This document shows positions 9,430-19,097 of a stretch of DNA of 64,000 bases, in pieces. Source of the stretch: Gynuella sp050296195 (lineage in GTDB: Bacteria; Pseudomonadota; Gammaproteobacteria; Pseudomonadales; Natronospirillaceae); assembly GCF_050296195.1 (NCBI RefSeq), contig NZ_JBNKRB010000034.1; one strand, written 5' to 3'. Position 1 is the stretch's first letter. Each line of letters starts with the position of its first letter. Below the pieces are notes generated by a model. It saw nothing but the letters and a program-made list of their open reading frames with translations. It did no database searches and was not told the DNA's origin. Both the position numbers and the translations under genes were made by a program.

Positions 9430-9562
9430 GCTTGTTCACAATGCATGAAAAAGTGCCCATCCCAACTAATTGAGGTTTTGTTGCTTCTAATCGTTTGTAT
9501 GGAGTTCATTTTCTGCTCCCACTGAAATATATTTGCACGCCTGATTTTAAATGGAGTTCTAC

Positions 9563-10306
9563 ATGCCTTCTGTCAAGAGTCAATCCAAATACAAGCGAAT
9601 ATTGCTGAAGCTGAGCGGTGAAGCGCTAACCGGTGAGCATCCTTTTGGTATTGATCCAAAAGTTCTGGATCGTATGGCGCTGGAAATCGGCCAGTTAATT
9701 GGTATAGGAGTCCAGGTTGGTCTGGTTATCGGTGGTGGTAATTTGTTCCGGGGTGCTGCGTTGAGTGAGGCAGGGCTGGATCGGGTTACTGGTGATCATA
9801 TGGGGATGTTGGCCACTGTTATGAATGCCCTGGCAATGAGGGATGCTCTTGAGCGGAGCAGTATTCGTACTCGAGTCATGTCTTCCATTCCGATGAGTGG
9901 CATTGTTGATGACCATTATGATCGCCGCAAAGCTATCCGCTATCTGGAGCAGGGGGATGTGGTGATTTTCGCAGCAGGGACAGGAAACCCATTTTTCACT
10001 ACAGATTCTGCGGCCTGTCTACGTGGAATCGAAATCAATGCTGATGTTGTTTTAAAGGCAACTAATGTTGATGGTGTGTATGATGCTGACCCACGCAAAG
10101 AACCAAATGCGAAAAAATACAGCCGATTGAGTTATGATGAAGCGCTGGAAAAACAATTAGGTGTGATGGATTTAACGGCGGTGTGCCTGGTTCGCGATCA
10201 TGGCATGCCGGTTAGAGTTTTTAATATGAATAAACCAGGAGCGCTAGTGAACGTCTTAGTAGGAGACGTTGAAGGTACGCTCATGAGTGAGGAGCCCAGT
10301 ATATGA
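9563..10306 (+). CDS. pyrH: UMP kinase
   Basis: PyrH phosphorylates UMP to UDP in pyrimidine synthesis. The 247-aa protein belongs to the amino-acid-kinase fold: YKRILLKLSGEAL near the N-terminus, VIGGGNLFRG, GDHMGMLATVMNALAMRDAL, and FFTTDSAACLRGIEI. I take the ATG at 9563 because GGAG lies about 9 nt before it; an ATG at 9551 is part of that ribosome site. The stop overlaps the frr start (ATGA), so the pair is translationally coupled. Transcription probably starts anew in the 9430-9560 gap after the tsf terminator. Confidence 0.96.
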   Translation: MPSVKSQSKYKRILLKLSGEALTGEHPFGIDPKVLDRMALEIGQLIGIGVQVGLVIGGGNLFRGAALSEAGLDRVTGDHMGMLATVMNALAMRDALERSSIRTRVMSSIPMSGIVDDHYDRRKAIRYLEQGDVVIFAAGTGNPFFTTDSAACLRGIEINADVVLKATNVDGVYDADPRKEPNAKKYSRLSYDEALEKQLGVMDLTAVCLVRDHGMPVRVFNMNKPGALVNVLVGDVEGTLMSEEPSI

Positions 10307-10860
10307 TTGAAGAGCTTAAAGTTGAAACCGAAGATCAGATGAAAAAAGCTCTTGAAGCATTAGAATATGCATTTAATAAAATCCGAACTGGACGGGCTAA
10401 TCCGTCACTGCTGGATACCCTTCATGTGTCCTATTACGGATCGGATACGCCACTGAATCAGGTGGCCAATGTTTCTGTAGAAGATGGTAGGACCTTAGCT
10501 ATAAACCCTTGGGAAAAGCAGCTGGTCCCGGAAATTGAGAAAGCGATTTTAAAATCAGATCTAGGATTGAACCCTGCGACATCCGGTAGCACTATCCGTA
10601 TAGTAATTCCTGCACTGACAGAAGAAACCAGAAAGGACATGGTCAAATTGGCCCGTAGTGAGGCTGAAAAAGCCAAAGTGTCTGTCCGGAACCAGCGTCG
10701 CGACGCAAATTCAGTGATAAAGGACTTGCTGAAGGAAAAAGAAATCAGTGAAGACGACTCCAGGCATGAAGAAGATATTATTCAAAAGCTGACTGATGAC
10801 TACATCGCAAAAATAGATAGTAAGCTGTTAGAAAAAGAAGCTGATCTGATGAAAGTTTAA
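10303..10860 (+). CDS. frr: Ribosome recycling factor
   Basis: RRF releases post-termination ribosomes together with EF-G. The 185-aa length is exactly that of the family. Visible signatures are FNKIRTGRANPSLLDTLHV, the NPWEKQLVPEIEKAI helix-strand region and KDLLKEKEISEDDSRHEED. It overlaps pyrH by 4 nt. A hairpin follows before uppS. Confidence 0.97.
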   Translation: MIEELKVETEDQMKKALEALEYAFNKIRTGRANPSLLDTLHVSYYGSDTPLNQVANVSVEDGRTLAINPWEKQLVPEIEKAILKSDLGLNPATSGSTIRIVIPALTEETRKDMVKLARSEAEKAKVSVRNQRRDANSVIKDLLKEKEISEDDSRHEEDIIQKLTDDYIAKIDSKLLEKEADLMKV

Positions 10861-10885
10861 GTATTGATGCTAATGTTTTAACAAC

Positions 10886-10916
10886 AGGCTCCCGGGTATT
10901 CCGTGAGCCTTTGTTT
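10886..10916 (+). terminator. Short hairpin with T-rich tail between frr and uppS
   Basis: AGGCTC (10886-10891) pairs with GAGCCT (10905-10910) and is followed by TTGTTTTATTT. It is a modest terminator or attenuator; the downstream genes probably also receive read-through because no strong promoter is visible. Confidence 0.5.
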
Positions 10917-10934
10917 TATTTACAGGATTTAGAT

Positions 10935-11693
10935 ATGTCGGAGTATCACAATCTCCCTAAGCATATTGCCATTATTATGGATGGTAATAACCGCTGGGCC
11001 AAGTCCAGGCTGTTGGGGGGTATTGCCGGGCATAAGGCAGGTAAGGACGCAGTCAGAACAGTGGTTGAAGAATGTGCCCGGCTGGGGGTTAAAGTATTAA
11101 CCCTGTTTGCGTTTAGCAGCGAAAACTGGCGTAGGCCCAAGGATGAGGTAACTGCTTTGATGGAGTTATTCTTGCTGGCGCTCAAAAAAGAGGTTCGTAG
11201 ACTGCATAAGAACAATATTCGTTTGGTGGTGATTGGGGATAAGTCAGGATTCAGTGAGCGGATACAGTATCAGATTCGGGAGGCTGAATCGTTAACATGT
11301 AACAATACGGGCATGACGCTTGCTGTCGCGGCCAATTATGGTGGGCAGTGGGATATTGTTCAGGCTGCTAAGAACCTCGCCTGCAAAGTCAAGGAAGGGA
11401 CGTTGGAGCCAGAGGATATCAGTGCCGAATTAATATCACAGGAAGTATGTCTGGCTGAATTTCCAGCTCCGGATTTGTGTATTCGTACCGCCGGAGAGCA
11501 GCGTATCAGCAACTTCTTGCTATGGCAGTTTGCTTACACAGAATTTTATTTTACAGACGTATACTGGCCGGATTTTGGTCGTGCAGAATTGCATCAGGCC
11601 TTAAGCTCCTATGCCAGTCGAATCCGCCGTTTTGGTCGTACTGACGATCAGGTTGAACAACTCAAAGAATTACAATGCTCAAACAAAGAATAA
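10935..11693 (+). CDS. uppS: Undecaprenyl diphosphate synthase (cis-prenyltransferase)
   Basis: UppS makes the C55 lipid carrier used for peptidoglycan and O-antigen. The 252-aa protein shows the catalytic IIMDGNNRWAK motif near the N-terminus, LTLFAFSSENWRRP, and the C-terminal DLCIRTAGEQRISNFLLWQ with TDVYWPDF. The ATG at 10935 follows AGGATTTAG; the reading frame extends upstream but without a better start. It overlaps cdsA by 19 nt, so the two are co-transcribed. Confidence 0.96.
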   Translation: MSEYHNLPKHIAIIMDGNNRWAKSRLLGGIAGHKAGKDAVRTVVEECARLGVKVLTLFAFSSENWRRPKDEVTALMELFLLALKKEVRRLHKNNIRLVVIGDKSGFSERIQYQIREAESLTCNNTGMTLAVAANYGGQWDIVQAAKNLACKVKEGTLEPEDISAELISQEVCLAEFPAPDLCIRTAGEQRISNFLLWQFAYTEFYFTDVYWPDFGRAELHQALSSYASRIRRFGRTDDQVEQLKELQCSNKE

Positions 11694-12508
11694 TTACCGC
11701 TCTGGTTCTGGCGCCGATAATGGTGTGGGGAATCTTTTTTCTGCAGCTTGACTATTTTGCACTGTTTACCGCCATTATCGTGGCGTTGGGTGCCTGGGAG
11801 TGGGCTCACTTATCCGGAAGTGATGTGATATCGGAGAGAGTGACCTATACCATGGGGAGTTTGACGCTCCTGTCTTTATGCTACGTCGGTCAGCTTTATT
11901 TTCACTGGTTTGACGAAATCGTGTTATGGCTGGCATTGGTCTGGTGGCTGATTGCTTCTATATTGGTCAGAAGTTTTCCTGCGAGTAGTTCTCACTGGCG
12001 ATCTCCCAGACGACAGCGGATTATGGGTTTGCTCGTTCTGGTCCCAATGTGGGTTGGTTTATATCAGCTTAAAGGCCTTGATCACGGTAATCTTTGGATA
12101 TTGTTTTTAATGCTTGTGATATGGGGGGCCGATGTTGGGGCATACTTCGCCGGTAAGTCATTTGGTCGCAGCAAGCTGGCCCCTAATGTTAGCCCAGGGA
12201 AAACCTGGGAAGGTGTAGCTGGTGGGCTGTTAACGGTCTATCTGGTGGTCACTGTTGCTGGCTTGATTTTATCGGGTGATCCAGATTTTACTTTGTCAGG
12301 CTGGATTGTTTTGTTTGCCTCAACGACTCTGGTAGTCCTGTTTTCCATCATCGGAGATCTGGTGGAGAGTATGGTAAAGCGTAATCGTGGAGTTAAGGAC
12401 AGTAGTAATCTTTTGCCGGGTCATGGTGGGGTGATGGATAGGGCAGATAGTATGTGTGCTGCGGTACCTATTTTTGCTCTGGCGTTGAGTTTATTTCCAA
12501 TCGGATGA
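11675..12508 (+). CDS. cdsA: Phosphatidate cytidylyltransferase
   Basis: CdsA makes CDP-diacylglycerol, the precursor of all phospholipids. The 277-aa inner-membrane protein has about eight hydrophobic segments and the C-terminal family signature spanning VKRNRGVKDSSNLLPGHGG and then MDRADS. The start lies inside the end of uppS. Position between uppS and dxr is the usual gammaproteobacterial order. Confidence 0.95.
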   Translation: MLKQRIITALVLAPIMVWGIFFLQLDYFALFTAIIVALGAWEWAHLSGSDVISERVTYTMGSLTLLSLCYVGQLYFHWFDEIVLWLALVWWLIASILVRSFPASSSHWRSPRRQRIMGLLVLVPMWVGLYQLKGLDHGNLWILFLMLVIWGADVGAYFAGKSFGRSKLAPNVSPGKTWEGVAGGLLTVYLVVTVAGLILSGDPDFTLSGWIVLFASTTLVVLFSIIGDLVESMVKRNRGVKDSSNLLPGHGGVMDRADSMCAAVPIFALALSLFPIG

Positions 12509-12515
12509 TACAGGC

Positions 12516-13703
12516 GTGCAGAATTTAACGGTTTTAGGCTCAACGGGCTCGGTAGGCTGCAGTACGTTGGATGTGGTTCGTCGAAATCTTGATTGCTACA
12601 AGGTTTTTGCCTTGTCCGGTTATAAAAATGTAGAGCTACTGGCTCAGCAGATTGTAGAGTTTAACCCGGATGTTGCCGTTGTGGGTGACGAGATGGATCT
12701 GGTCAGGTTGAAAGCTCTCTTGCCTGTTCGTCATTCATGCGAACTTCTTTGCGGTAAGCAAGCCTTGGTTGATATTGCTCAGGCAGATAAAGCCGATATT
12801 GTTATGGCTGCGATCGTAGGTGCGGCAGGTTTAGAACCCAGTCTGGCAGCTGCCAGGGCTGGGAAGAAGCTGTTACTGGCAAATAAAGAGTCTTTGGTGA
12901 CATCCGGGCAGTTATTTATGGCGGCAGTCAAGCAGTCTGATACGTTATTGTTGCCAATAGACTCTGAGCATAACGCGATTTTTCAATGTCTTCCCAATCA
13001 ATTTGATATTTCTGACCCTTCACAGGGTGTTCGATCCATCTTGCTGACGGCATCGGGTGGTCCGTTTAGGGCATGGACGATGGAGCAGATTACCAATGCA
13101 TCGCGCGAACAGGCCCTGGCCCATCCCAACTGGAGTATGGGGGCAAAAATTACCATCGACTCTGCTACATTGATGAATAAAGGCCTTGAGTTGATAGAGG
13201 CTTGCTGGCTGTTTTCTGTTAGTCCTGAGCAGGTTGAAGTGGTTGTGCATCCACAGTCTATTATTCATTCAATGGTTCGTTATCGAGATGGATCTGTTCT
13301 GGCCCAGATGGGCGCGCCGGATATGAAAATTCCGATTGCTTATGGACTTGGTTGGCCAGAACGGATTGATTCCGGTGCAAGCGCTTTGGATTTTTTATCT
13401 CTCTCTTCGTTAACGTTTGAAGCGCCGGATGAAATTAGATTTCCGTGTATACGTCTCGCGCGGGAAGCTTTTTCAGCAGGGGGGACCGCCGGATCAGTGT
13501 TAAATGCGGCCAATGAAGTAGCGGTTGATGCTTTTCTGAATGGCAAGATCGGTTTTACGAAAATAGCCTATGTAAATGAATTAATTTTAAACCAAATTCC
13601 AGTCTCTACTCTCGACAGCATAGAAACTGTATTAGAATTTGATGCTTTGGCCAGATCACAGGCAGAACGTGCGGTAAACCAAATCGCAGGGGGATTATCA
13701 TGA
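12516..13703 (+). CDS. dxr: 1-deoxy-D-xylulose 5-phosphate reductoisomerase
   Basis: Dxr commits deoxyxylulose phosphate to the MEP isoprenoid pathway, feeding UppS next door. The 395-aa protein starts with the NADPH-binding LTVLGSTGSVGCSTLDVV, followed by LLANKESLVTSG, LPIDSEHNAIFQ (metal ligands) and HPNWSMGAKITIDSATLMNKG. A GTG start is chosen because it places the nucleotide-binding motif at residue 4 as in homologues. The stop overlaps the rseP start. Confidence 0.95.
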   Translation: MQNLTVLGSTGSVGCSTLDVVRRNLDCYKVFALSGYKNVELLAQQIVEFNPDVAVVGDEMDLVRLKALLPVRHSCELLCGKQALVDIAQADKADIVMAAIVGAAGLEPSLAAARAGKKLLLANKESLVTSGQLFMAAVKQSDTLLLPIDSEHNAIFQCLPNQFDISDPSQGVRSILLTASGGPFRAWTMEQITNASREQALAHPNWSMGAKITIDSATLMNKGLELIEACWLFSVSPEQVEVVVHPQSIIHSMVRYRDGSVLAQMGAPDMKIPIAYGLGWPERIDSGASALDFLSLSSLTFEAPDEIRFPCIRLAREAFSAGGTAGSVLNAANEVAVDAFLNGKIGFTKIAYVNELILNQIPVSTLDSIETVLEFDALARSQAERAVNQIAGGLS

Positions 13704-15031
13704 TGATGATTTTAGGGTTGATTCTGACGATCGGAATCCTGGTAACAGTGCATGAATATGGTCATTTTTGGGTGGCCAGACGCTGTGGAGTGAGGGTGCT
13801 TCGATTTTCTGTCGGGTTTGGCAAGCCGTTGTTCAAATGGTATGACCGGTATGGAACCGAGTATGCGATTGCTGCAATTCCTCTGGGCGGTTATGTCAAA
13901 ATGCTGGATGCCCGTGAAGGAGAGGTGGATGCGGCTGATCTTGACCAGGAGTTCACTCATAAATCACTGTGGAAGCGCATTGCCATCGTGTCAGCTGGGC
14001 CGATAGCAAATTTTATTTTTGCAATTGTGGCTTACTGGTTGCTGTTTATGGTCGGAACGTCAGTGATTAAATCCACTGTGGGAGAGGTTGCGGTTAACAG
14101 TCCTGCCGCTAAAGCAGGCATGACTGAAGGCATCACGATACGTGCTATAGATGGCAAGAATGTGGAAAGCTGGCAGGATATTTCCTTCCGTCTGGTTGAG
14201 CGGATTGGAGAGACTGGAAGCATTGAGTTTACTGCTGCAGATAAGCGTCAGTATTTGGTCCGCATTGATCACTGGTTGGAGGATGCCAAGGATCCCAACC
14301 CGGTCGAAAGTATCGGGATTAGCCCGTTTCCAACTCGTTTGGATCCAGTGATTGATCAAGTGGTGCCAGATGGCCAGGCTGAAAAAGGCGGATTAAAGTC
14401 CGGTGACAGGCTGGTGTCAGTCAATGGACGTGAGGTTGATAACTGGAAAGATTGGGTGCATTTGGTGCAGCAAAGCCCGGGTGTTCCAATGCAAACTGAG
14501 GTGCAGCGTGGCGATGCGATTGTTCAATTGACTCTCGTACCCGATGCAGTTAGCAATTCCGACGGTAAGACAACAGGTTTTTTGGGAGCAACAGTTGTGG
14601 TTCCCAGCATAGCGGACGATATGATCATATCTCATCGGGATAATCCGGTGACGGCGCTGATCAAAGGTTTTGAAAAGACCTGGCAAACGATTAGTTTAAG
14701 TTTGCGGATGTTTGGCAAAATGCTGGTTGGAGAAGTCAGCGTCAAAAATATCAGTGGACCAGTTTCCATTGCCAAAATGGCGGGTGAGAGTGTGGTTTCG
14801 GGACCTGAGGTTTTTATTGGATTTCTGGCATTTGTCAGTATCAGTCTTGGGGTGTTTAACCTGTTGCCCATACCGGTTTTAGATGGTGGACATTTGCTGT
14901 TTTATCTCATTGAAGGGATTTTCAGAAAACCTTTGCCAGAAAAGGTGCAGATACTCGGGGTTCAGATAGGGGCATCTTTGCTGCTGGCTGTCATGGTGTT
15001 TGCTGTCATTAATGATTTTAGTCGTTTATAA
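13700..15031 (+). CDS. rseP: Site-2 intramembrane zinc metalloprotease RseP
   Basis: RseP cuts the anti-sigma factor RseA in the membrane and clears signal-peptide remnants. The 443-aa protein has the zinc site HEYGH at residues 18-22, the GGYVKMLD region, two periplasmic PDZ domains (the second around GQAEKGGLKSGDRLVSVNG) and the second active-site motif NLLPIPVLDGGH near the C-terminus. GGGGG precedes three tandem ATGs, so the exact start is uncertain by two codons. It overlaps dxr and precedes bamA as usual. Confidence 0.96.
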   Translation: MMMILGLILTIGILVTVHEYGHFWVARRCGVRVLRFSVGFGKPLFKWYDRYGTEYAIAAIPLGGYVKMLDAREGEVDAADLDQEFTHKSLWKRIAIVSAGPIANFIFAIVAYWLLFMVGTSVIKSTVGEVAVNSPAAKAGMTEGITIRAIDGKNVESWQDISFRLVERIGETGSIEFTAADKRQYLVRIDHWLEDAKDPNPVESIGISPFPTRLDPVIDQVVPDGQAEKGGLKSGDRLVSVNGREVDNWKDWVHLVQQSPGVPMQTEVQRGDAIVQLTLVPDAVSNSDGKTTGFLGATVVVPSIADDMIISHRDNPVTALIKGFEKTWQTISLSLRMFGKMLVGEVSVKNISGPVSIAKMAGESVVSGPEVFIGFLAFVSISLGVFNLLPIPVLDGGHLLFYLIEGIFRKPLPEKVQILGVQIGASLLLAVMVFAVINDFSRL

Positions 15032-15080
15032 AAAATACAATTCAAGCTGGGCCATGAACAGCCTTTAATGTGAGTAGTTG

Positions 15081-17426
15081 ATGATCAGAAAAAAATCTTT
15101 GTTGTTCCTGTCGTTGATAGCCTGCACAGGAAGCTCTTCCGCTATGGTTGTAAAAAAGATCGAGATTGAAGGGCTTCAACGAGTTTCTATTGGATCTGCT
15201 TTGAATTTGATTTTGGTCGAGCAGGGTGAAGATGTCAGTCAAGGCCAGATAGGAGAAGCAATTAAACGCTTGTACCAGTCCGGTTTATTTCGGGATATCA
15301 AAGCCTATACCGATACAGAAGCAGGGTTACTTCAGTTCCAGATCGTAGAACAGCCATCAATATCGGTGCTTGATTTTAACGGAAATAAGGCAGTATCCAC
15401 AGACATTCTGAAGCAGGTTTTTCGCGATGCCAAAATTCAGGAAGGAGAAGTCTTTAATCGTAGCAATCTGGACCAGTTATCTTATGAGCTTGAGCGTCAG
15501 TATGCTGCTCTTGGTCGTTATAATGCCAAGGTCGAGGCTGTTGTTACACCTCTTCCCAGAAACCGGGTTAAGGTAGAGCTGGAAATAGATGAAGGTCGGG
15601 TTGCCCGGGTGGCCTCCATTGATATTACCGGTAATAGTGTCTTTAGTGATCAGGAGCTGATCAAAGCCATGAATATGCAGCCGACCCGTTCCGGTGATGT
15701 GTTGCAAATGATTACCCGGAGTAATCGGTATTCCAGTGAAACAGCCCGAAGTGATCAAGAATCGCTGACGGCTTATTACCTTGATCGTGGTTATATCCGC
15801 TTCGAACTGACCTCTACCCAGGTTGCAATTAGCCTTGATCGAAGAAATGTTCATTTGACCTATAACGTTCGTGAAGGTGTTCCTTATAGCATTAGTAATG
15901 TGCAACTGACGGGTGAGTTGGTTGGAGATGATCAGAAGTTACGGGATCTTGTGACTATAAAGCCTGGTGAATTGTTTTCCAGACAGAAAGTTTCGGATGT
16001 ACAAAAAGCCCTTCAAGATCGTCTGACTGACCTTGGATATGCATTTGCACAGATCAATACAGTGCCGGATGTTGATGATGAAAAGCGGCTGGTGGATTTG
16101 ACTATTGTAATTGAGCCAGGGAAACGGACATATGTCAGAAAAGTCAATGTGACCGGTAATGAATCAACCAATGACGAGGTGATTCGTAGGGAACTGACTC
16201 AAATGGAGGGAGCTTTGGTATCTGGTAAAAATATTCAGACATCAAAGAGCAGGCTGGAACGGACTGGTTATTTCAAAACGGTTGAGGTCTCAACCAGCAA
16301 AGTACAAAACACCGATGATCAGGTAGATTTGAATATCAAAGTTGCTGAAGCCAATGATGGAATTATCAAAGGTTCGGTAGGTTATGCTGATCCAGGTGGT
16401 ATTTTTTATTCGCTTGAATATACCCAGAAGAACTTCCGGGGAAGTGGTCGAGATATATCGATAGTTGGTTCGCAAACTGCAAATTATGAAAAATCACTCG
16501 AACTCACTTATACCAATCCTTATTTTACTTTGGATGGTGTCAGTCTTGAGTATAACGCTTTCCTGTCAGAACAAGACTATAGTGAAATCAGTGAAAATAA
16601 TTACGGTACTAATAACTGGGGCGGTGGCTTTACCTTTGGATACCCAATCAGTAATGATGATCGTCTGAGTTATGGAATTGGATATACCAACACGGACTTG
16701 TTCGTTAATGAACCACCCTTGGAAATACAGGAGTTCACTGACAACTATGGTAAGAAAGAAGGCGCTCATTATACGTTCGAAGAAGTGAATCTGAACCTTG
16801 CCTGGACCCGTTCAACTTTGAATGGTACAACTTTCGCAAATAAGGGGCAGTACCATAGAGTGTCAATTCAGGCCTCGATGCCATTTAGTGATCTTGAATA
16901 TTACAAGATTACTTATGATGGTAAATATTATCAGCCTATCAGTGATGGATATTTCCTGAAGTTCCGCTCCAAACTTGGGTACGGTTCTGGATATGGAGGT
17001 TCTGCATTACCTTTCTTGAAAAACTATTATGCTGGCGGGATATCGACCTTGAGGGGCTTTAATTACGGCGGTTTAGGGCCCTACAGTACACCAAGTACCA
17101 ATGATAAGCCCACCCGTATAGGCGGTAATATACTTTTGAATTATGGCGTTGATTTCTATTTCCCTATGCCATTAGTTGAAGATAAGAACCAGTTCCGGTC
17201 TTCATTCTTTATTGACGCTGGTAACGTGTTTACAGACCATTGTTTATCTCAGAATGCCGACTGCACAGAAGGAGTCGTCTGGGATGATATTCGTTACAGC
17301 TATGGTATAGAGTTTGACTGGATGACTCCGATTGCGCCATTACGTTTTATCTGGGGTTGGCCTGTTGATCGGCGTAAAGATGACGAGGTTCAGACGTTTG
17401 CCTTTACCATTGGTTATAACTTTTAA
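15081..17426 (+). CDS. bamA: Outer membrane protein assembly factor BamA
   Basis: BamA is the central beta-barrel of the machine that folds outer-membrane proteins. The 781-aa precursor begins with a signal peptide (RKKSLLFLSLIACTGSSSA), followed by five POTRA domains to about residue 420 and a 16-strand barrel. The lid-loop motif lies in STLRGFNYGGLGPYS, and the protein ends in TIGYNF with the C-terminal phenylalanine typical of barrels. The ATG at 15081 is taken rather than the TTG just before it. skp follows 31 nt downstream, so chaperone and insertase are co-expressed. Confidence 0.96.
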   Translation: MIRKKSLLFLSLIACTGSSSAMVVKKIEIEGLQRVSIGSALNLILVEQGEDVSQGQIGEAIKRLYQSGLFRDIKAYTDTEAGLLQFQIVEQPSISVLDFNGNKAVSTDILKQVFRDAKIQEGEVFNRSNLDQLSYELERQYAALGRYNAKVEAVVTPLPRNRVKVELEIDEGRVARVASIDITGNSVFSDQELIKAMNMQPTRSGDVLQMITRSNRYSSETARSDQESLTAYYLDRGYIRFELTSTQVAISLDRRNVHLTYNVREGVPYSISNVQLTGELVGDDQKLRDLVTIKPGELFSRQKVSDVQKALQDRLTDLGYAFAQINTVPDVDDEKRLVDLTIVIEPGKRTYVRKVNVTGNESTNDEVIRRELTQMEGALVSGKNIQTSKSRLERTGYFKTVEVSTSKVQNTDDQVDLNIKVAEANDGIIKGSVGYADPGGIFYSLEYTQKNFRGSGRDISIVGSQTANYEKSLELTYTNPYFTLDGVSLEYNAFLSEQDYSEISENNYGTNNWGGGFTFGYPISNDDRLSYGIGYTNTDLFVNEPPLEIQEFTDNYGKKEGAHYTFEEVNLNLAWTRSTLNGTTFANKGQYHRVSIQASMPFSDLEYYKITYDGKYYQPISDGYFLKFRSKLGYGSGYGGSALPFLKNYYAGGISTLRGFNYGGLGPYSTPSTNDKPTRIGGNILLNYGVDFYFPMPLVEDKNQFRSSFFIDAGNVFTDHCLSQNADCTEGVVWDDIRYSYGIEFDWMTPIAPLRFIWGWPVDRRKDDEVQTFAFTIGYNF

Positions 17427-17457
17427 AGCAGAAAATGATAAATAAGGATCCATAACT

Positions 17458-17967
17458 ATGATTCGTAACCTATTCGCAGTTTTGCTGCTAAGTTTGTCCA
17501 CTCTTGCCATGGCTGAGGCCAAGATCGCAATTCTGGATCAGAACATGGCATTGTTTGGTAGTGAAGCAGCCAAATCTGAAACAGAAAAACTGAAATCTGA
17601 ATACGGCAGTGACGAACAACGTATTAAAAAGCTTGAAGCTGAAGTCAATGAGCTCAAAACAAAGCTGGAAACCGATGCTGTCATTTTGGAAGCTGCTGAG
17701 CAAGATAAAATCAAACAAACCATTCAGGAGCGTTTGGCAGAACGTTCTTCTCTGATTGATAAACTCAAACAGATACAAAATCAGCGTCAAAATCAGTTCA
17801 TCCGCGAGTATCAACCGGTTATGGCTAAGGCAGTCAAAGCCATCGTAGAACAGCAAAGCATTGATGTGGTTGTTGAAGCTAGTTCAGTCATTTATGTGAA
17901 TGAAGCACTGAACATCACCCAGCAGGTTCAGGATGAATTTAACAAGCTGGTAAAAGAAGGTAAGTAA
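17458..17967 (+). CDS. skp: Periplasmic chaperone Skp/OmpH
   Basis: Skp holds unfolded outer-membrane proteins in the periplasm and delivers them to BamA. The 169-aa precursor has a signal peptide ending near ALAMA (about residue 19), the opening strand AKIAILDQNMAL, and a long charged coiled coil (about residues 40-125) matching the tentacles of the trimer. AAGGA lies upstream of the ATG. lpxD begins 2 nt after the stop. Confidence 0.92.
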   Translation: MIRNLFAVLLLSLSTLAMAEAKIAILDQNMALFGSEAAKSETEKLKSEYGSDEQRIKKLEAEVNELKTKLETDAVILEAAEQDKIKQTIQERLAERSSLIDKLKQIQNQRQNQFIREYQPVMAKAVKAIVEQQSIDVVVEASSVIYVNEALNITQQVQDEFNKLVKEGK

Positions 17968-17969
17968 TT

Positions 17970-18998
17970 ATGTCTTTAACCTTGCAGCGCATTGCCGAAA
18001 TAGTGTCGGGAACGGTTGAAGGTGACCCGACATATGAGGTTGCCGAAATTCGGCCACTTAACTCTGCAATTGAGTCCAGTTTGAGTTTTCTGAGTGACTC
18101 TAAATATGTGCAACATTTGGGCGATTGTAAAGCCGGTGCTGTGTTGATCAGTGCTGATCTTGCAGCACAGTTTGCGGGCAACCGCATAGTGGTTGCCAAC
18201 CCGTATCTTGCGTATGCGAAGGTTTCAAAACTGTTTGATCCTGAACCGGATCCCGACGTGGGCATACATCCAACGGCAGTAGTACATCACAGTGTGCGGC
18301 TGGGGGATAACGTTACCGTTGAAGCCCATGCTGTTGTTGAAGCCGGATCTGTTCTGGGAGACAGGGTGAGAATTGGTGCCAACGCTGTCGTTGGAGCGAA
18401 TGTCGTTATAGGTGCAGATACCTGTTTATATCCCAATGTTACTATTTATTATGGTGTTGAAATTGGTGAGAGGTGCATCTTCCACAGCGGTAGTGTTATT
18501 GGGTCTCACGGTTTTGGATTTGCCAATGATAAAGGTGTTTGGAACAAGATAGCCCAGGTTGGCAATGTTGTGATCAAGAATGACGTGGAAGTAGGCACTA
18601 ACTCAACCATTGATAGAGGTGCTATTGGCTCAACGGTTATAGGTAATGGCGTCAAAATTGATAATCTGGTGCAATTGGGACACAACGTCGAGATCGGTGA
18701 CCATACGGCATTTGCTTCACAGGTTGGGGTTTCAGGTAGTACAAAAATTGGCAGTCATTGTATGATTGGTGGGCAGACTGGCTTTGCAGGGCACCTACAA
18801 ATTGCAGATGGTTGTGTCTTTACCGGGCAATCGATGGTCACAAAGTCGATTCCGGTTTCTGGTATGTATTCCAGTGGCGTGCCCGTTCAACCGTCTAAAG
18901 AATGGCGAAAATGGGTAGCTCGGGTACGAAATTTGATTGATCTTCAAAACAAAGTTAAAAAACTGGAAAAACAAATGGCGGGCAACTCGTCTGATTAA
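17970..18998 (+). CDS. lpxD: UDP-3-O-(3-hydroxyacyl)glucosamine N-acyltransferase
   Basis: LpxD adds the second acyl chain in lipid A synthesis using acyl-ACP. The 342-aa protein has the N-terminal uridine-binding domain (IRPLNSAIESSLSFLSDSKY), a left-handed beta-helix of hexapeptide repeats (residues about 100-290) with the catalytic-region motif HSGSVIGSHGFGFA, and a C-terminal helix. AGGTAAG precedes the start, overlapping the end of skp. About 100 nt separate it from fabZ. Confidence 0.96.
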   Translation: MSLTLQRIAEIVSGTVEGDPTYEVAEIRPLNSAIESSLSFLSDSKYVQHLGDCKAGAVLISADLAAQFAGNRIVVANPYLAYAKVSKLFDPEPDPDVGIHPTAVVHHSVRLGDNVTVEAHAVVEAGSVLGDRVRIGANAVVGANVVIGADTCLYPNVTIYYGVEIGERCIFHSGSVIGSHGFGFANDKGVWNKIAQVGNVVIKNDVEVGTNSTIDRGAIGSTVIGNGVKIDNLVQLGHNVEIGDHTAFASQVGVSGSTKIGSHCMIGGQTGFAGHLQIADGCVFTGQSMVTKSIPVSGMYSSGVPVQPSKEWRKWVARVRNLIDLQNKVKKLEKQMAGNSSD

Positions 18999-19097
18999 CA
19001 GTTAATATGGTGCCTTTCTGGTAGGAAAGTGGCCAAGATTCAATCAGAAGCAGCCGGTTTCCTTCAATTCCAATTTAATGACTGAAGATACAAGTAC